Of a stretch of DNA of 64,000 nucleotides, positions 1-10,652 are shown piece after piece. The position numbers and the translations under genes are program-made. The notes beneath the pieces were generated by a model. The model did no database searches. It worked only from the letters and a program-made list of their open reading frames with translations, and was not told where the DNA came from. Numbering within the stretch: the stretch's first letter is position 1; every line of letters starts with the position of its first letter. This stretch comes from Iris pallida (Eukaryota > Streptophyta > Magnoliopsida > Asparagales > Iridaceae), in the NCBI GenBank assembly GCA_029216955.1, contig JANAVB010029819.1:29685435-29749434 (forward strand), written 5' to 3'.

Positions 1-1010
1 AGGTAACATATCCTCCTATTGATTTATGTAATGTGCTTTGGCAAAAACATAAGTCAACGGAGATATCATCAAACATAGTTATATCTCCTCAAAAACACTC
101 ATGTACAAAGATTGTTATCAACTGTTGTTATTTAAAAGCAGTTGACCAACCAGCTAGGCAGTCCATCTTCGAGAAGGCTGCAACCAAGTTTGTCGGACTA
201 GTATTGTCTTGGACAACAAATATCAGACGATGAAGATGAATTACCCATGGCCTTAGTTTACACAACATCAAGCAGAGGGAGTGATCAAGACCCTGCATCC
301 TCATTATCTAGTAAAAGAGCCTCTTCACCAGAGGGCATTTATCAAGAAACTCATTTCCGATCTAGACATCTTTCTGACATTCTTCAAGCTCTAGTACAGA
401 ACAGTAATGTTCTTATGCCTAGGGGTAGCAGTATCCCAGTTTTTGATCATTCTATATCGCACACTGAGGACATAACACCTCAAGCTTCAGATAACAGTAT
501 TTCTGGTGAACCTAGAAACAATGTTGCCTCACAATCAGCTTTCCATAACACTAATTCTAGCGATTCCTCACTGCATTCATCTTCGTCCGGTAGTCCACAT
601 ATGGAATACGTTTATGTCACCAGCAGTGAAGGAGAGAACAATGGAAACCATCAACGGATAGATGCTCTTGAGGCCACTTTAAAAAGACTTATGATGATAT
701 TGTAGCAAATACAAACAAAAATGAAAATGCCAACTATCTTGCATCAATCTTATGCTCCTAGCTCAATTCCCGTAGCTCAAGGTGCAACTGGGCTAACTTT
801 GAACCCAGCTTATTCTTCGATAGTTGGAAGTGCTTCCATGCCAGTAATACAGCAGACACAATTAGCTATTACACAGTCGACTTCTTCCCATCAAATAGTT
901 TATACTCAAGAAGTTATTCGAGATATCAATGCTCGATTAGATTACATGAGTTTAAAAGAGGAAGTCCACAAGATTGGAATGTCATGGACTTATCCTCTAG
1001 AATGAGATGA
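1..1010 (+). pseudogene. X gag, variable N-terminal region
   Basis: Three reading segments (33-233, 247-705, 721-1005) make up the N-terminal part of X's Gag polyprotein. The segment around 110-180 encodes IVINCC and a following QSIFEKA block. The same block is seen in A (about 14500-14580, minus) and, weakly, in B (about 38060-38150, minus). Residues from 247 on are rich in Ser, Asp, Glu and Pro and look disordered, as in A's equivalent. The segment at 247-705 ends with a stop shortly before the next one starts, so the frame is broken. The true start lies left of the window. No function is known for this region; the assignment rests on colinearity with A and B. Confidence 0.6.
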
Positions 1011-1014
1011 CGTG

Positions 1015-1506
1015 GTTTGTCCTCTAAAATACAAACCTCGGTCTTTTAACCCATATAAAGGAATAGGTTCTCTATGACAACACCTGAAATAGTTGTATTC
1101 TCAGACAGTCCATATACAAAAGAATGGGCGAGCCAAATTGTTCATAGGTACATTGAAGATGGTAGCCTTTGAATGGTTCTGCAGTCAGCCAGATGATTGC
1201 GTCAAAAGTTTTAAGAAATTGGAGAAATTATTGCTCACAAGGTTCTATGAGGGGATAGGTGATATCTCCATGTCGAAGCTCATTGCAACAAAACAGAATA
1301 ATAATGAGCCGGCTCGGGACTTTATTGAACGGTTCAGGCGACTCGTCATAAAGTTACATCCTGGGACTCCTCAACCAGTATTTATTGATACCTGGGGTAA
1401 CTTCATACCTACAGTCAGGTTTTGTATTGGACCTAGTGATTATGATGATTGGTCGACTTTTATCGCTGCCCTTGAGAAGGTAGAAGTATGTCCAAGTAAC
1501 ATTTGA
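1015..1506 (+). pseudogene. X gag core (Retrotrans_gag-like)
   Basis: The segment 1093-1506 carries the gypsy capsid/nucleocapsid signature: a block reading GTLKMVAFEWFCSQPDD, then F-K-K-L-E-K-L-L-L-T-R-F-Y, then an arginine-rich FIERFRRLVIKL. A has the matching GVAFEWFYSLPDD and FIERFRRLVLKM, and B has GVAYDWYCSLPDK and FIERFRQAWLRL. Gag forms the virus-like particle that packages the element's RNA in the cytoplasm. The beginning of the domain (about 1015-1092) is frameshifted. After 1506 a stop ends the frame and gag continues only as decayed sequence. Confidence 0.8.
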
Positions 1507-2912
1507 TCGGGCTCAAGTCCCATATGACAAAGGAAGGAACCCAGAGTAGTAATACATTTGGAAAAACTAATAAAGTAAAAAATCCTTTATAGTGGATGTT
1601 TTCGTTGTTGCTTTCCAGTCTAAGCAAAAACTTCCAACTGTGCCAAAACCCAAGGCGTAATACACTTTTAATAAGGCTCTTACAATAGATATCTTCTATA
1701 TACTCATGAAGAGTAAAAAAAAAAATTGCATCTTCCAGATCCCTGTAGGTTACATAAAGTGGGACGGACCAACGATCTAAAATAATGCTTCAATTATTGA
1801 TATGTACATCACCGTACAAAAGATTATTACGTGCTGAAAAATCATATCTAGCAATTAGTGGATTCCAAGGCTATCATGCTTCATACAGATGAATAGCAAG
1901 TTTATACGAATCTTGTTTCCCTCTAATTTGGAGATCTTCCTGCAGTTGAAGTTTAAGACGGAGCTATACCAACACCAAGTGTAACTTTACAAGTTGTCAA
2001 TCTTTTTTCGGTTTAAGATCAAACAACTGGTCTATTACCACTTATTACTAGCATAGTGAGATCATGTGGATCCATCCTGATCTTCTTCAGGATATGGATT
2101 CAAAATCTATCCTTTGTTCTTTCAAACTACAGAAAAAGAAAAAGAAGAGCAAGCCATGCTATATGGCCAGTAAAGCCCTAGCTGGGGAGACTAGATCCGA
2201 AAAGACATACCTATGGACCTATGATCAAGGGCAAAAAGATAATTCCCTTCCCGCTGTCTCTACTTCCAATCCACCTATGGCTCTAGCTGCATCTGAATTG
2301 GGTCTACCAAAACAGACCTCATAGAATAAAGGAAAACAGAAAGAAGTAAGGTTTGACAAGTCCTTGAAGAAATCTAAACTTCTTAGGCTTGACAAGCCAT
2401 CTAATTTTGGCATATTGGCATAGCTTGCTAACACTCCTGCTCGGTTATCCATATTCGAGCTATTACGTCTCTCCAAAGAGACGAGATGCATTAAGTGAGG
2501 CATTACAGTAGACAGACTCATATATATCCCATATAGCAGAGCCTGATGATGATTCTGTGACTTATCCCCATTACCACAATGTGTCAAAGAAGATTCCTAG
2601 CATCAGCTTCACACAAGAAGACATATTGGCGAAGAATAATCGTCATGATAAACCCCTATATTATGCAGAGTACATGGGAGCTTGAAAGTCAACCGCATTC
2701 ACATTGATTCTAGTTCTTCAGTTAGTGTCATTCCCTGAAGTTTGTTTCAGATATTGGGGATTCTGATGCACAAGCTGTCTACTACTGGATCAACTATCAT
2801 TGGCTTTAATGCTGGACGAAAACACCCTCGGGGAAAATCCTTCTCAAATGTCATATCGGTAATCACCGAACTGAGATTTAACTGATATGTCATTAATGCT
2901 AATGTATCCTAC
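1507..2912 (+). pseudogene. X gag C-terminus and protease, heavily decayed, cut at 2912
   Basis: Short readable islands match A and B in order. Around 1720-1900 there is a degraded Cys/His knuckle region. At 2160-2260 a GETRSEKTYLWTYD block matches GETRSGKTYLRTYD in A. At 2430-2640 lie the leucine-rich and NITF/IIFTQ-like blocks. Near 2690-2730 is the protease active-site region, reading roughly IDSSSSVSVIP. That position in Tat elements normally carries an Asp-x-Gly-type triad, so the catalytic motif is probably lost. The frame ends in the middle of the protease at 2912, where element A is inserted. The rest of the protease lies at 16290-16481. Confidence 0.7.
2908..2912 (+). repeat. Target-site duplication of element A (left copy, CCTAC)
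   Basis: CCTAC at 2908-2912 is repeated exactly at 16290-16294, immediately outside the two LTRs of A. Joining the flanks at one copy restores the X protease reading frame. Confidence 0.9.
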
Positions 2913-3691
2913 TATGGACACACACAAAAAGAAGAAGAAACACTGTCTTTTCTTTATTAGCGTAAGGCACCACAAATTGAGTACGCCTGAGAGATCCTGC
3001 GCTGAGGATCCCCGAGTACAAAAAAGAATTCTGGTGAATGGGACGATGGAGATCGAGCGGCAGTTGCTCCTTTACTCTGTTGACACTTCGATTACAAAAG
3101 TGGGAGAAAACCTAAGAAAATTGCCAACTCTCGGTTTACTGGCAAAAATTGCAGCAATTTTGCTTTTGAAAATGCTCTCCGTTCTATATTTTGAAGAGGA
3201 ATGAGACCCCTTTTTATAGTCGTTCTTGAGCTGAAATGATGTTATGCGCCCACATGAGGAAAACACACTGGTTTTCATATGGGCGCATCATCCTGCCTTG
3301 GGCGCATAGGGTGTAGGTGCATGCAGACTGTGAGATCGTAGGTTGGTCGTGGTGTTGACGTGGCCGTATGCTTCGGTGCACGACTGCTCGTGGAGAGTGA
3401 CGTGGCCGTATGCTTCGATGCATGTTTTGATCATTGCTTTGACCGAGTTAGGTTTGGGCGCATAGCGTGGAATAGGGCTATGTGCCCTTTTGTCTTGGGC
3501 GGATAGAGCTTCACAGGGTGATGAGCGCATAGAGCTTCACAGGGTGATGGGTGCATAGGAGCTTTACAGGGTGACGGGCGCATAGGAGCTTCACAAGGTG
3601 ACTTGGACACATAGGAGCTTCACTTGGGCACATATGTCCTCATTGGCTTGGGCGCATAAGGCTTTATTGCTAAAACTTTTGTACATCTACA
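2913..3691 (-). repeat. Element A 3' LTR
   Basis: 779 bp, matching 15513-16289. On the element's strand it starts TGTAGATGTAC and ends ...GTCCATA, so it has a TG...TA rather than a TG...CA end. The other copy ends the same way. A TATA-like box (TATAAAAA, 3211-3218, minus) lies upstream of a region shared with the other LTR. It is rich in the word GGGCGCAT and holds a short tandem array at 3505-3632. Confidence 0.9.
3505..3632 (+). repeat. About 27-bp tandem repeat inside the A LTR
   Basis: Four to five imperfect units of the form GAGCTTCACAGGGTGAT followed by GGGCGCATAG. The same array is at about 16103-16230 in the other LTR, so it predates insertion. Confidence 0.8.
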
Positions 3692-3760
3692 AGACCCCCT
3701 TAAAAGTTTTTGATACTTCAATGAGTTCGAAATACTTTGAAAGAAGCATGGACCGTCTTC
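3692..3760 (-). other. Element A polypurine tract and conserved upstream block
   Basis: On the minus strand TTTTAAGGGGGTCT abuts the LTR start. In gypsy elements such a purine tract primes plus-strand DNA synthesis. The about 60 bp upstream, with CTTTCAAAGTATTTCGAA-like and AAGTTTTTGA-like words, is also conserved beside the tracts of B (18605-18680) and X (52840-52902). Confidence 0.8.
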
Positions 3761-4027
3761 TTGTGATGAAGTGGGCTCATATCACGCATCTTTCTTTGGG
3801 CACATAGCATTTGGCCAGCCTGTCAAAGAGATTACTGTTGAGATCTTCCTCAAAAATCTGAACTAACAGATTCATCGGGGTAGAATTTGAAGAGGTCCAT
3901 CCTTCATACGGCATCTACGTCAGCAAGTGACAGTCACATAGTGCGCAAGAGACTGGATCTTCACGTAGGTGTATAGGCCATGGTGGGCGCATAGGAAGTA
4001 GTGGGTACATAGAAAGTGGCCCATGCC
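3761..4027. other. Non-coding spacer between A 3' LTR and antisense gene
   Basis: No coding signal. It contains scattered GGGCGCAT/GGGCACAT words and leads into the antisense promoter. Confidence 0.5.
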
Positions 4028-4037
4028 AATAAATAGG
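4028..4037 (+). promoter_or_regulatory. TATA-like promoter of A's antisense gene
   Basis: AATAAATAGG lies about 80 bp before the first ATG (4118), followed by a GGAGAGAGAA leader. The B element has CTATAATAGG followed by GGAGAGAGAG at the corresponding place (18931), and X has a TATAAATA box at 47101-47108 (minus). Repetition at the same position supports a real internal promoter. Confidence 0.55.
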
Positions 4038-4803
4038 CTCTGTAGGAGAGAGAAAGTTTATTATTCTCCTTTCTTAAAATATTCAAAAGACTCTTCTTCT
4101 CCTTTTTTTAACGAATCATGTCTCCCAAGGTCGCCAAAAGATCTGCGAAGGGCAAGAGGGCTGCACCTAGTGGCTCTCCTCCTGCGGCAGCGTCCTCACC
4201 AGTCCAGGACCCGATTCTGGGTGAGGACATGTCTCAAAAAACAAAGTCTCGAGCATTAATTTGCGATGCTCAGACTTTTCTTCTGCTTGGGCGGATGCCC
4301 TAAGACTACATACTTTTGTGAGCATCATTTATGCGCCCACAGAAGTCACGCGCCAACACTGTGGTGTGCTATCCGCCCATATATTGCCACATCATGCGCC
4401 CACATGCTATTTGCATGTTATGCGCCCACGTACTGTTGTATGTTATGCGCCCACATGTTTGTCTTGGGCGCATAGTCCTTTGGGTGCATAAGAGTCCTCC
4501 AGCACAGTTTTTTCTGTACATTTCTGAGTTTAACTTTCTCTTCTGTCCTTGCCGTAGCCATGGCTCCAAAAGTTTCCAAGTCGACTGGTGCTACGGCCAA
4601 AGGGGAGGGACTCACTTCTCCGTCGAGAGCTACGGACTCTCCTTCCATTCATCCCGACGTGCAACCCCCTATCAAGGGTAAGAACGGTAGGAAAAACGAT
4701 GAGCAAATTTTGAATGGCCATACCGCATATTTTATGCGCAGGCCTGACATGTATTGCCTCTGTGCTTTAGGCATGATCGGTGTACGCCCTATCTCATTGG
4801 ACC

Positions 4804-4892
4804 GTATGTGATTTGTATGATGGGGCCACGTGGCTAATGCACTTTGTTTTCTTCTGACTGTTAACCCTTTTTTCCGTTTTTATTTTTTATAG
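4804..4892 (+). other. Probable spliceosomal intron in A's antisense gene
   Basis: Donor GTATGTG at 4804 and acceptor TTTTTTATAG ending at 4892, with a pyrimidine-rich run before it. Removing the 89 bp joins the MAPK exon in frame to a further open stretch. B's gene has an intron with the same donor, at another place. Confidence 0.65.
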
Positions 4893-5589
4893 GGATCTGG
4901 CTAGCAAATTTCTCTAGGACCGGTATCGGCAATTTTGAGCATGGTGAAGATGCAACACTTGACACACACATCAGAGAGCTCAGAAATCTTCGTGCTTTGG
5001 AGGGGTTTTCCTCAAATGGTAGGAAAAACCTTTATACATCAGAGAGTCGAACGGTGGTTGGGCATCATCGTGAAAGTTTTGTTTTCATGGTTCTTCAAGT
5101 AGGCAAAAGCAACACTAGGGATGTTTTTTAAAGGTATAGCCTTTTGGAGGAACAGCCTAGGACATCCGCAATACAAAGGAGAGAAAATTAGCATTCGTGG
5201 GTGTTTTTAGCATGCTGTATATGCCCTTCTCTGTGTAGCTTCTCGAAGGTTCAACAGCCTTGTTTGTTCTCAGCAGTAAAACATGACTTCTTTTGAGGGC
5301 CACAAAACTGCTTTTTATCGAAGGCGTAGTGCTGCCAAACTGACCAAACTATGTGTTGCTGATGAGTAGTGGATTTTTCCTTCCTTTCTTTTTGCTGCTG
5401 ATATAGTCCTATAAATGTAACTGATATTGAATAAACAGAATACATTCACTCTATTCCTTGCTTATGATATCTGTGGTGCTTGTATTAGAGGGCCTAATAT
5501 AGCATTTGTGTAAAGGGTATCCTGCTGGGGGACCCCTCTTTTTTTGGACCTATTGCCCCTTTGTGCATCAGGGAATGCGAGCAAATAGT

Positions 5590-5730
5590 TTTGAAAAACC
5601 CAACATAGGTAATATAGACGTGATAGGTTTTGTGGTTTTGACACCGTGTCTTTTATCCCGGGTTGGGTACATGTGTCAAGTCGGAAGACTATCAGTATCA
5701 GAGGTAATGTGGATGTGACACATGATAATC
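5590..5730 (+). repeat. Two constant-loop hairpins within A's antisense region
   Basis: AAAACC (5595-5600) pairs with GGTTTT (5626-5631) around a TAGGTAATATAGACGTG loop. CATGTGTCA (5670-5678) pairs perfectly with TGACACATG (5716-5724) around TCAGAGGTAATGTGGATG. This is the same loop word as in the main arrays. Confidence 0.7.
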
Positions 5731-6557
5731 AGGAGTGGTTTTTGGTGGAATAGATTTTCTTGTCAGGTTCAGCTTCTTGTCTGGTATCCCTTCCTGGAGC
5801 GGAAGAAACTCTCCAAGCCTCCTCTCCGACGACCTCCACTAAAGATGAGGAGATGGCCCAGAAAGTCGTCAAAGTTTTCTACTCTGTGTTGAAAGTGAAG
5901 CTTCCTGGAGTCCTGAATTAGAATGTTGCCTTTGGCCCTGTGAAGGCTGTTGCTGAATGCCATGTGGCGGCCCTCGAGAGCATTGTCGGTTATGAAGAGC
6001 GAGCCAATACTCTGAGGAAAGTTCTGAATGACCTGGAGGGTCAGGTGGCCTTGTTCTGGGATACCAAGCAACGGAGCTCGACGTCGCTGTTTCTCACAGA
6101 AGACGAGGCTTTGATCACGGCCCTTGCGGAGGAAAAGGCCACTTTCTAGGCAAGGAAGGATGCCCTCGTTCGAGAGATCGGTGAATTGGCTGACCAGTAT
6201 GGTCAGTTCAATGCTACAAGTGAGGCACGTGCTGCCTCGAAGAATAAACTGGCTGCGCAGATCACCGAGAAGTATAATCACATTGTGCAGATCCAGAACG
6301 AGATCGCTCAACTGGAAGCCGACTTAAGGGTGGCAACATCTGAGTAGAAGGATTATTTGGCTCAAGCTGCCATGACCGTCACCACTTCTGCCCATCTAGA
6401 AGAATAGCTGGCAAAGTTGGAGGGAGAGCATCTGAGTCTGATCATTTTTGAAGATGAAGCTGCTCGCCAAGAAGAGGCGCGCCGTCGAGCTACCGTGACG
6501 TCTAAAGCTGAAATCGCGGCTCTAAGGGAAAACATCAATCGCCTATGTATCCCTTAG

Positions 6558-7237
6558 ATTCTTTGTAACTCCTTTTTTTTTAGCCGTCACGGCTCTTGTA
6601 CCTTTTTTTCGTCTCTTGATAGACGTTCGAGTAAAGAATAAAGAATCTTTTCAATATGAATGTGGTTTTGTGAAATATCGGAACTAGAGGTAATGTGGAT
6701 GTAGCAAGGATACTTCTGATGGGTATTCCGCTAGGGAATTTTGATGTGGACCTATTATCCGTTTTATATTCAAGTTTTTTTAATATAGATAATAAGTTGA
6801 ACGAAGCTGCTAGTAGAGGTAATATGGACGTAATAGCAGAGGATGTTCTATATCTGACCAGAGGTAGTATGGACGTGGAAAGATATATAACGTTAGGTGG
6901 GAGTAGATAATTCATATGGACGTGATTATCCTTGATGAATGCTTTGCTCAGAGGTTATATGGACATGGCAAAACATTTCTTAATCATTCCACTGGAGAAA
7001 TAATTATCAGAAAACAATTCATAGGTAATAGGGATGTGACTTGTTTTTGTCAAACCGAGTTCGGACAGAGTCAAAAACGAGAATGATTCCATTGGGGAAA
7101 TATTTTAGAGGACCTATTATCCAAGGCGTATTCAAGACTCTTGAAATACGGATAATAGTTAGATAATTTTTGAATCACAAAAACATCGTACTGTACATTT
7201 ACATGACTGCATATATGTAAACATTATGTAAAAAATG
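6558..7237. repeat. Element A hairpin array between convergent genes
   Basis: This non-coding stretch lies between the stop of the antisense gene (6557) and the pol stop (7238). It holds at least five hairpins with a shared loop of the TCAGAGGTAATATGGACGTG type and different stems: CTGCTA/TAGCAG (6807-6812/6834-6839), TATATCT/AGATATA (6849-6855/6881-6887), GATAAT/ATTATC (6906-6911/6925-6930), AATGCTTTGC with one mismatch (6938-6947/6968-6977) and AAAACAA/TTGTTTT (7011-7017/7041-7047). A second hairpin type, CTATTATC/GATAATA(A)G, is at 6752-6796 and 7114-7158. Both genes end here, so a role in 3'-end formation is possible (inference). Confidence 0.8.
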
Positions 7238-8706
7238 TTACACATAGTATTTCTTCAGGAACTTGTCGTTGATAGGCATCATGAGCAAGTCACCATCAGG
7301 ATTGGTTAGTCGGTACGCACCGCTAGAATACACTGAATCTATGATGAAAGGACCTTCCCATTTAGGCTAGAATTATCCTTTCGTTTTGTGTGTCATGACC
7401 ATTGGTCTTCTCACTGCTAAGACTAGATCACCGACTTGAAAGATTCTTTCCTTCACCTTTTTATTGAAGGCTATGGAAGGGTGTGCTTGGTATAGCTTAA
7501 TATGCTGCTGAGCAAATAAGCATTTTTTTGTCTAGCGCTTCGAGTTCCTGGAGCCGCAGACGGTAGCTTTCTTCGGTAGTCAACTCGCTGGCTAAGGCTA
7601 CTCGAAGAGAAGGAATCTGGATTTCTATGGAAATAACTGCTTCACTCCCATAAACTAGAGAGAATGGCGTACTGCCTGTTGGTGTCTGGACCGTTGTACG
7701 ATAAGCCCATAGACATTCGTCGAGCTTCTCATTCCAATCGCGCTTTATTGAAGACACGAACGTTTTGAGAAGTTTTATGATGGTTTTATTGAAGGCTTCT
7801 GCTAGCCCCTTAGCCGCTGGATTGTAGACAGTAGAGGCTACATTCTGGATTCGGTTCCTATCGTAGAACCGATAGAATCATGGCTTGCAAATTGTGGACC
7901 ATTGTCATGGATGATCCTGGGAGGTAGGTCGAAGCGGTAGATAACGTGATATTTGATGAAACTGATCACGTTTAACGCCTTCACTTCGGTGAGCGATATA
8001 GTTTTTGACCGTTTGGAGAAGTAATCGATTATGGCTAGGATGAACCGATGTCCTCTGGAAGACGGCGGGCTGATTGGTCCTATGATATCCATGCCCCAGG
8101 CTTCAAAAGGCTAAGATGCTGCCATCGGGTGTAGAAACTCCGAATGTTGATAAATAAAATCGGCTAGAACTGACAGACTCTATATTTTTTTGCAAATTCA
8201 ACGACATCTGCTATCATTGTGGGCCAATAATAGTCCATTCGTTTGAGGCAATCTTGTAATTTGGGGCCTAGTTGATGTGTACCACAAACTCCGTCGTAAG
8301 CCTCCCGGAGTGCATGTTTGGATTCTGTGTCTGATAGACATCGTAATAGTTGCCCGTCATATGAGAGTCGGTACAACATCTTGGTAGCTGTATCATAGTA
8401 AAATCTGAGGGATCGTCTTTGGATAGAGACTGCTTTCTTCGGGTCCTCGGAGAGGATTCTATAGACGACGTAGTCTATAAAGGGAAATCTCCAGCCTTTA
8501 ATATTGATGTTTGTTTCCGTTGTGTAACTGTGATGAATATGTAAGATATTTTTTTCATAGAATAGTTCTCGACTAGACACTGTGAATGACTGCTGAGTAT
8601 TGGTAGGAATGGTCAAGGAAGCAGCGAGACCGGCTAGAGAATCTGCTTCTATATTCTGTATTCGAGGCACGTGCTCGATGAAGAATCCAATAAAAGTGGA
8701 TGCCAA
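7238..8706 (-). pseudogene. Element A integrase (with end of archaeal-type RNase H)
   Basis: Integrase inserts the DNA copy into the genome. The frame from 8706 first gives the tail of the archaeal-type RNase H (VPRIQNIEADSLAGLAASL). Next is the zinc-binding region, where the usual HHCC motif is damaged (EAYDGVCGTHQ, KKYRVCQF). The catalytic core follows: MDIIGPISPPSS with the first Asp, IIHDNGPQF with the second Asp, and GLAEAFNKTIIKLL with the Glu. The C-terminal part ends with PKWEGPFIIDSVYSSGAYRL and a stop at 7238. Breaks near 7838 and 8100, plus an in-frame stop near 7370, split the frame. All three catalytic acids are still visible in the decayed copy. Confidence 0.88.
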
Positions 8707-9540
8707 CTCGATTGTTGCTCTGTGATAGGAGATGAGATCTTCGTGACGAACTTCATAATCACCTCGGACCTGACTATCTATTAGCTTGGAATCACCGTAG
8801 GCTTCTAGATAGTCAACTCCCAGTTATTTTGCCAGTTGTAGGCCGATTGATAGGGCATTATATTTAGCCATATTGTTGGTGCATAGTTCCATGAGAGAAT
8901 ATGCACGATGAATAACCAGATGATCAGGTGACACGAGCACGATGCCAACTCCGACCATAATATTTCTTTTGGGTCCCGTTCTTGATGTACCGTCAAAGAA
9001 CATTCGCCAAATGGGGATTTCTTCAGTTGTAATGTTAGACTCCACTAATTTATCTAGGATTTCGTCATAGAGTTTGGAAGATTTTGGCACCGGATGAGCT
9101 ACAAGAAAATCAGCTAATGCTTGGCCTTTTACTGCCTTCTAAGGAACGAAGAGCATATTGTATGGATTCAACAGCATTGCCCATGTAGCTAAACGGGAAT
9201 TGAAAGAACCCGATTTAGTCATGAGTATTCTGAGAGGATTGACTTTAGATATGATGTGGATAGTCTATCCAGACACATAGTGGCGTGTCTTCTGGATGGC
9301 AAATACCAGTACAAGGCATTCCTTCTCTACTGGTATGTATCTGTGTTAGGCACCCACCATTGTGCGGCTGAGGTAGTAGATTGCCTGTTCATGGACGCCT
9401 TCATTCTTCTGAGCTAATAGGGCACCAAGAGAATGGTCCATAGCACGGACATATAGTAAGAAAGGCTTTCCATTATTGGAGCTACCAATACTGTAGGGCT
9501 TGTACGATACTTCTTGATGTCGTCGAATGCGCGTTGACAT
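8707..9540 (-). pseudogene. Element A RNase H and archaeal-type RNase H
   Basis: The segment at 9540-9346 carries the gypsy RNase H (KPFLLYVRAMDHSLGALLAQ, then HEQAIYYLSRTM). The segment 9090-8824 holds a second RNase H of archaeal type: WRMFFDGTSRTGPKRNIMVGVGIVL with the first Asp, then the MAKYNALSIGLQLA region. Two RNase H domains in a row mark the Tat/Ogre branch of Ty3/gypsy (family knowledge). RNase H removes the RNA strand of the RNA-DNA hybrid during reverse transcription. Frameshifts near 9340 and 8820 break the frame. Confidence 0.85.
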
Positions 9541-10440
9541 TGTTCAGTCCAGAAGAAAGATACGACTTTCTTCATAAGATGAGTGAATGGTTGACTTCTT
9601 TCAGAAAGGTTCAAAATAAATCGTCTGATGTAGGCTAGCCTTCCTTGTAGTCTACGTAGCTCTTTGAGGTTTCTTGGACGATGCATATCGAGGATAGCCT
9701 TCACTTTCTCTGGGTCAACTTGTATACCCTTTGAAGTGACGATGAAACCTAGGAACTTGCCACTGGAAACTCCTAGAAAAGACTTGGTTGGATTCATCTT
9801 GAGTTCGTATGCACGCATTAGTTCGAACATCGTTCTCAAGTCTTGGAGGTGGTTGCCCTTGAGACGACTTTTAACTGCAATATCGTCTATGTAGAACTCC
9901 ACAGTTTTGCTCAAATGATCGCAAAAAATTATGTTCATTGCTTGCTGGTATGTCGCCCCTGCATTCTTCAATCCGAAGGGCATCACCGTATGGTAGTATA
10001 CCCCAACGGTGTTCAAAAAGATGTGTGCTTCTCGTCGTCGGAGAACATCTTGATCTGGTTGTAGCCTGAGAACCCATCCATGAAGGACATCCGCTCGAAG
10101 TCGCAAGTATTGTCGATCATTACGTCGGTGATCGGTAGAGCAAACTCAACTTTCGATCATGCAGAGTTCAAATCACGGCAATCGATACAGACTCGAACTT
10201 TGTCATTCTTTTTCATGATTGGAATGATATTGGCAACTCAGTCAGGGTATTGTTCTTCGTGAATGAATCCACTAGCAATGAGCTTCTTGACTTCACTCTC
10301 GATGGCCTCCATGACATCTGGTGAAATCGTCGTTGTTGCTGCTTCACTGGCTTAGCTTTAGACAAAATATTCAGGCGGTGCATGGCGACTTTAGGGTCCA
10401 GGCCTGGCATGTTTTTATAGCTCCATGCAAAGACATCGAT
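9414..10440 (-). pseudogene. Element A reverse transcriptase
   Basis: The RT copies element RNA to DNA. Visible motifs in order: KVAMHRLNI with KQQQRRFH; VANIIPIMKKNDKVRVCIDCRDLNSA; RMSFMDGFSGYNQIKMF with a catalytic Asp; GVYYHTVMPFGLKNAGATYQ; YIDDIAVKS with the catalytic Asp pair; and FLGFIVTSKGIQVDPEKVKAI. The frame shifts between the DGFSGYNQ and GVYYHTVMPFG blocks (near 10020), and stops occur in the first half. Otherwise the length and motif order are normal for a gypsy RT. Confidence 0.9.
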
Positions 10441-10652
10441 GTATTATCTTATAAGCTGTATAAGAGATTGGCGTTCATCGCAGATAGACCTTTCCTGATA
10501 AAGATTGGTTTAAAAGATAATTCATCTCCTAAATTGACTTGGACGACTTCGTCTTCGATAGGCGGTTCACGTTGTTTGAAGCGCAACTCCCACCTAGTAT
10601 CCATCATTTGAGCCCATTGTTCAAGCTCGATTTATTGGACATCGTCTACAAT

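Larger units (their letters stand above)
4118..6557 (+). pseudogene. Element A antisense gene (plant-mobile-domain family relative, coiled-coil C-terminus)
   Basis: An extra gene convergent with pol. It has two alternative N-termini: a MSPKVAK start at 4118, which soon reaches a stop, and a MAPKVSKSTGATAKG start at 4560. Both are Lys/Ser/Ala-rich and nuclear-signal-like. A spliceosomal-looking intron follows at 4804-4892. Spliced, the frame runs on as WLANFSRTGIGNFEHGEDA to about 5100. The central mobile-domain part seen in B is mostly missing. From 5765 to the stop at 6557 the frame encodes a long coiled coil rich in Ala, Glu, Lys and Leu heptads, broken by three in-frame stops. Extra antisense ORFs after integrase are known in Tat elements; the role of the protein is unknown. 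Confidence 0.65.

Noticed and set aside
2225..2587. Minus-strand frame of 120 codons opposite the X protease region
   Set aside because: It is the complement of decayed gag-protease sequence and has no homology of its own.
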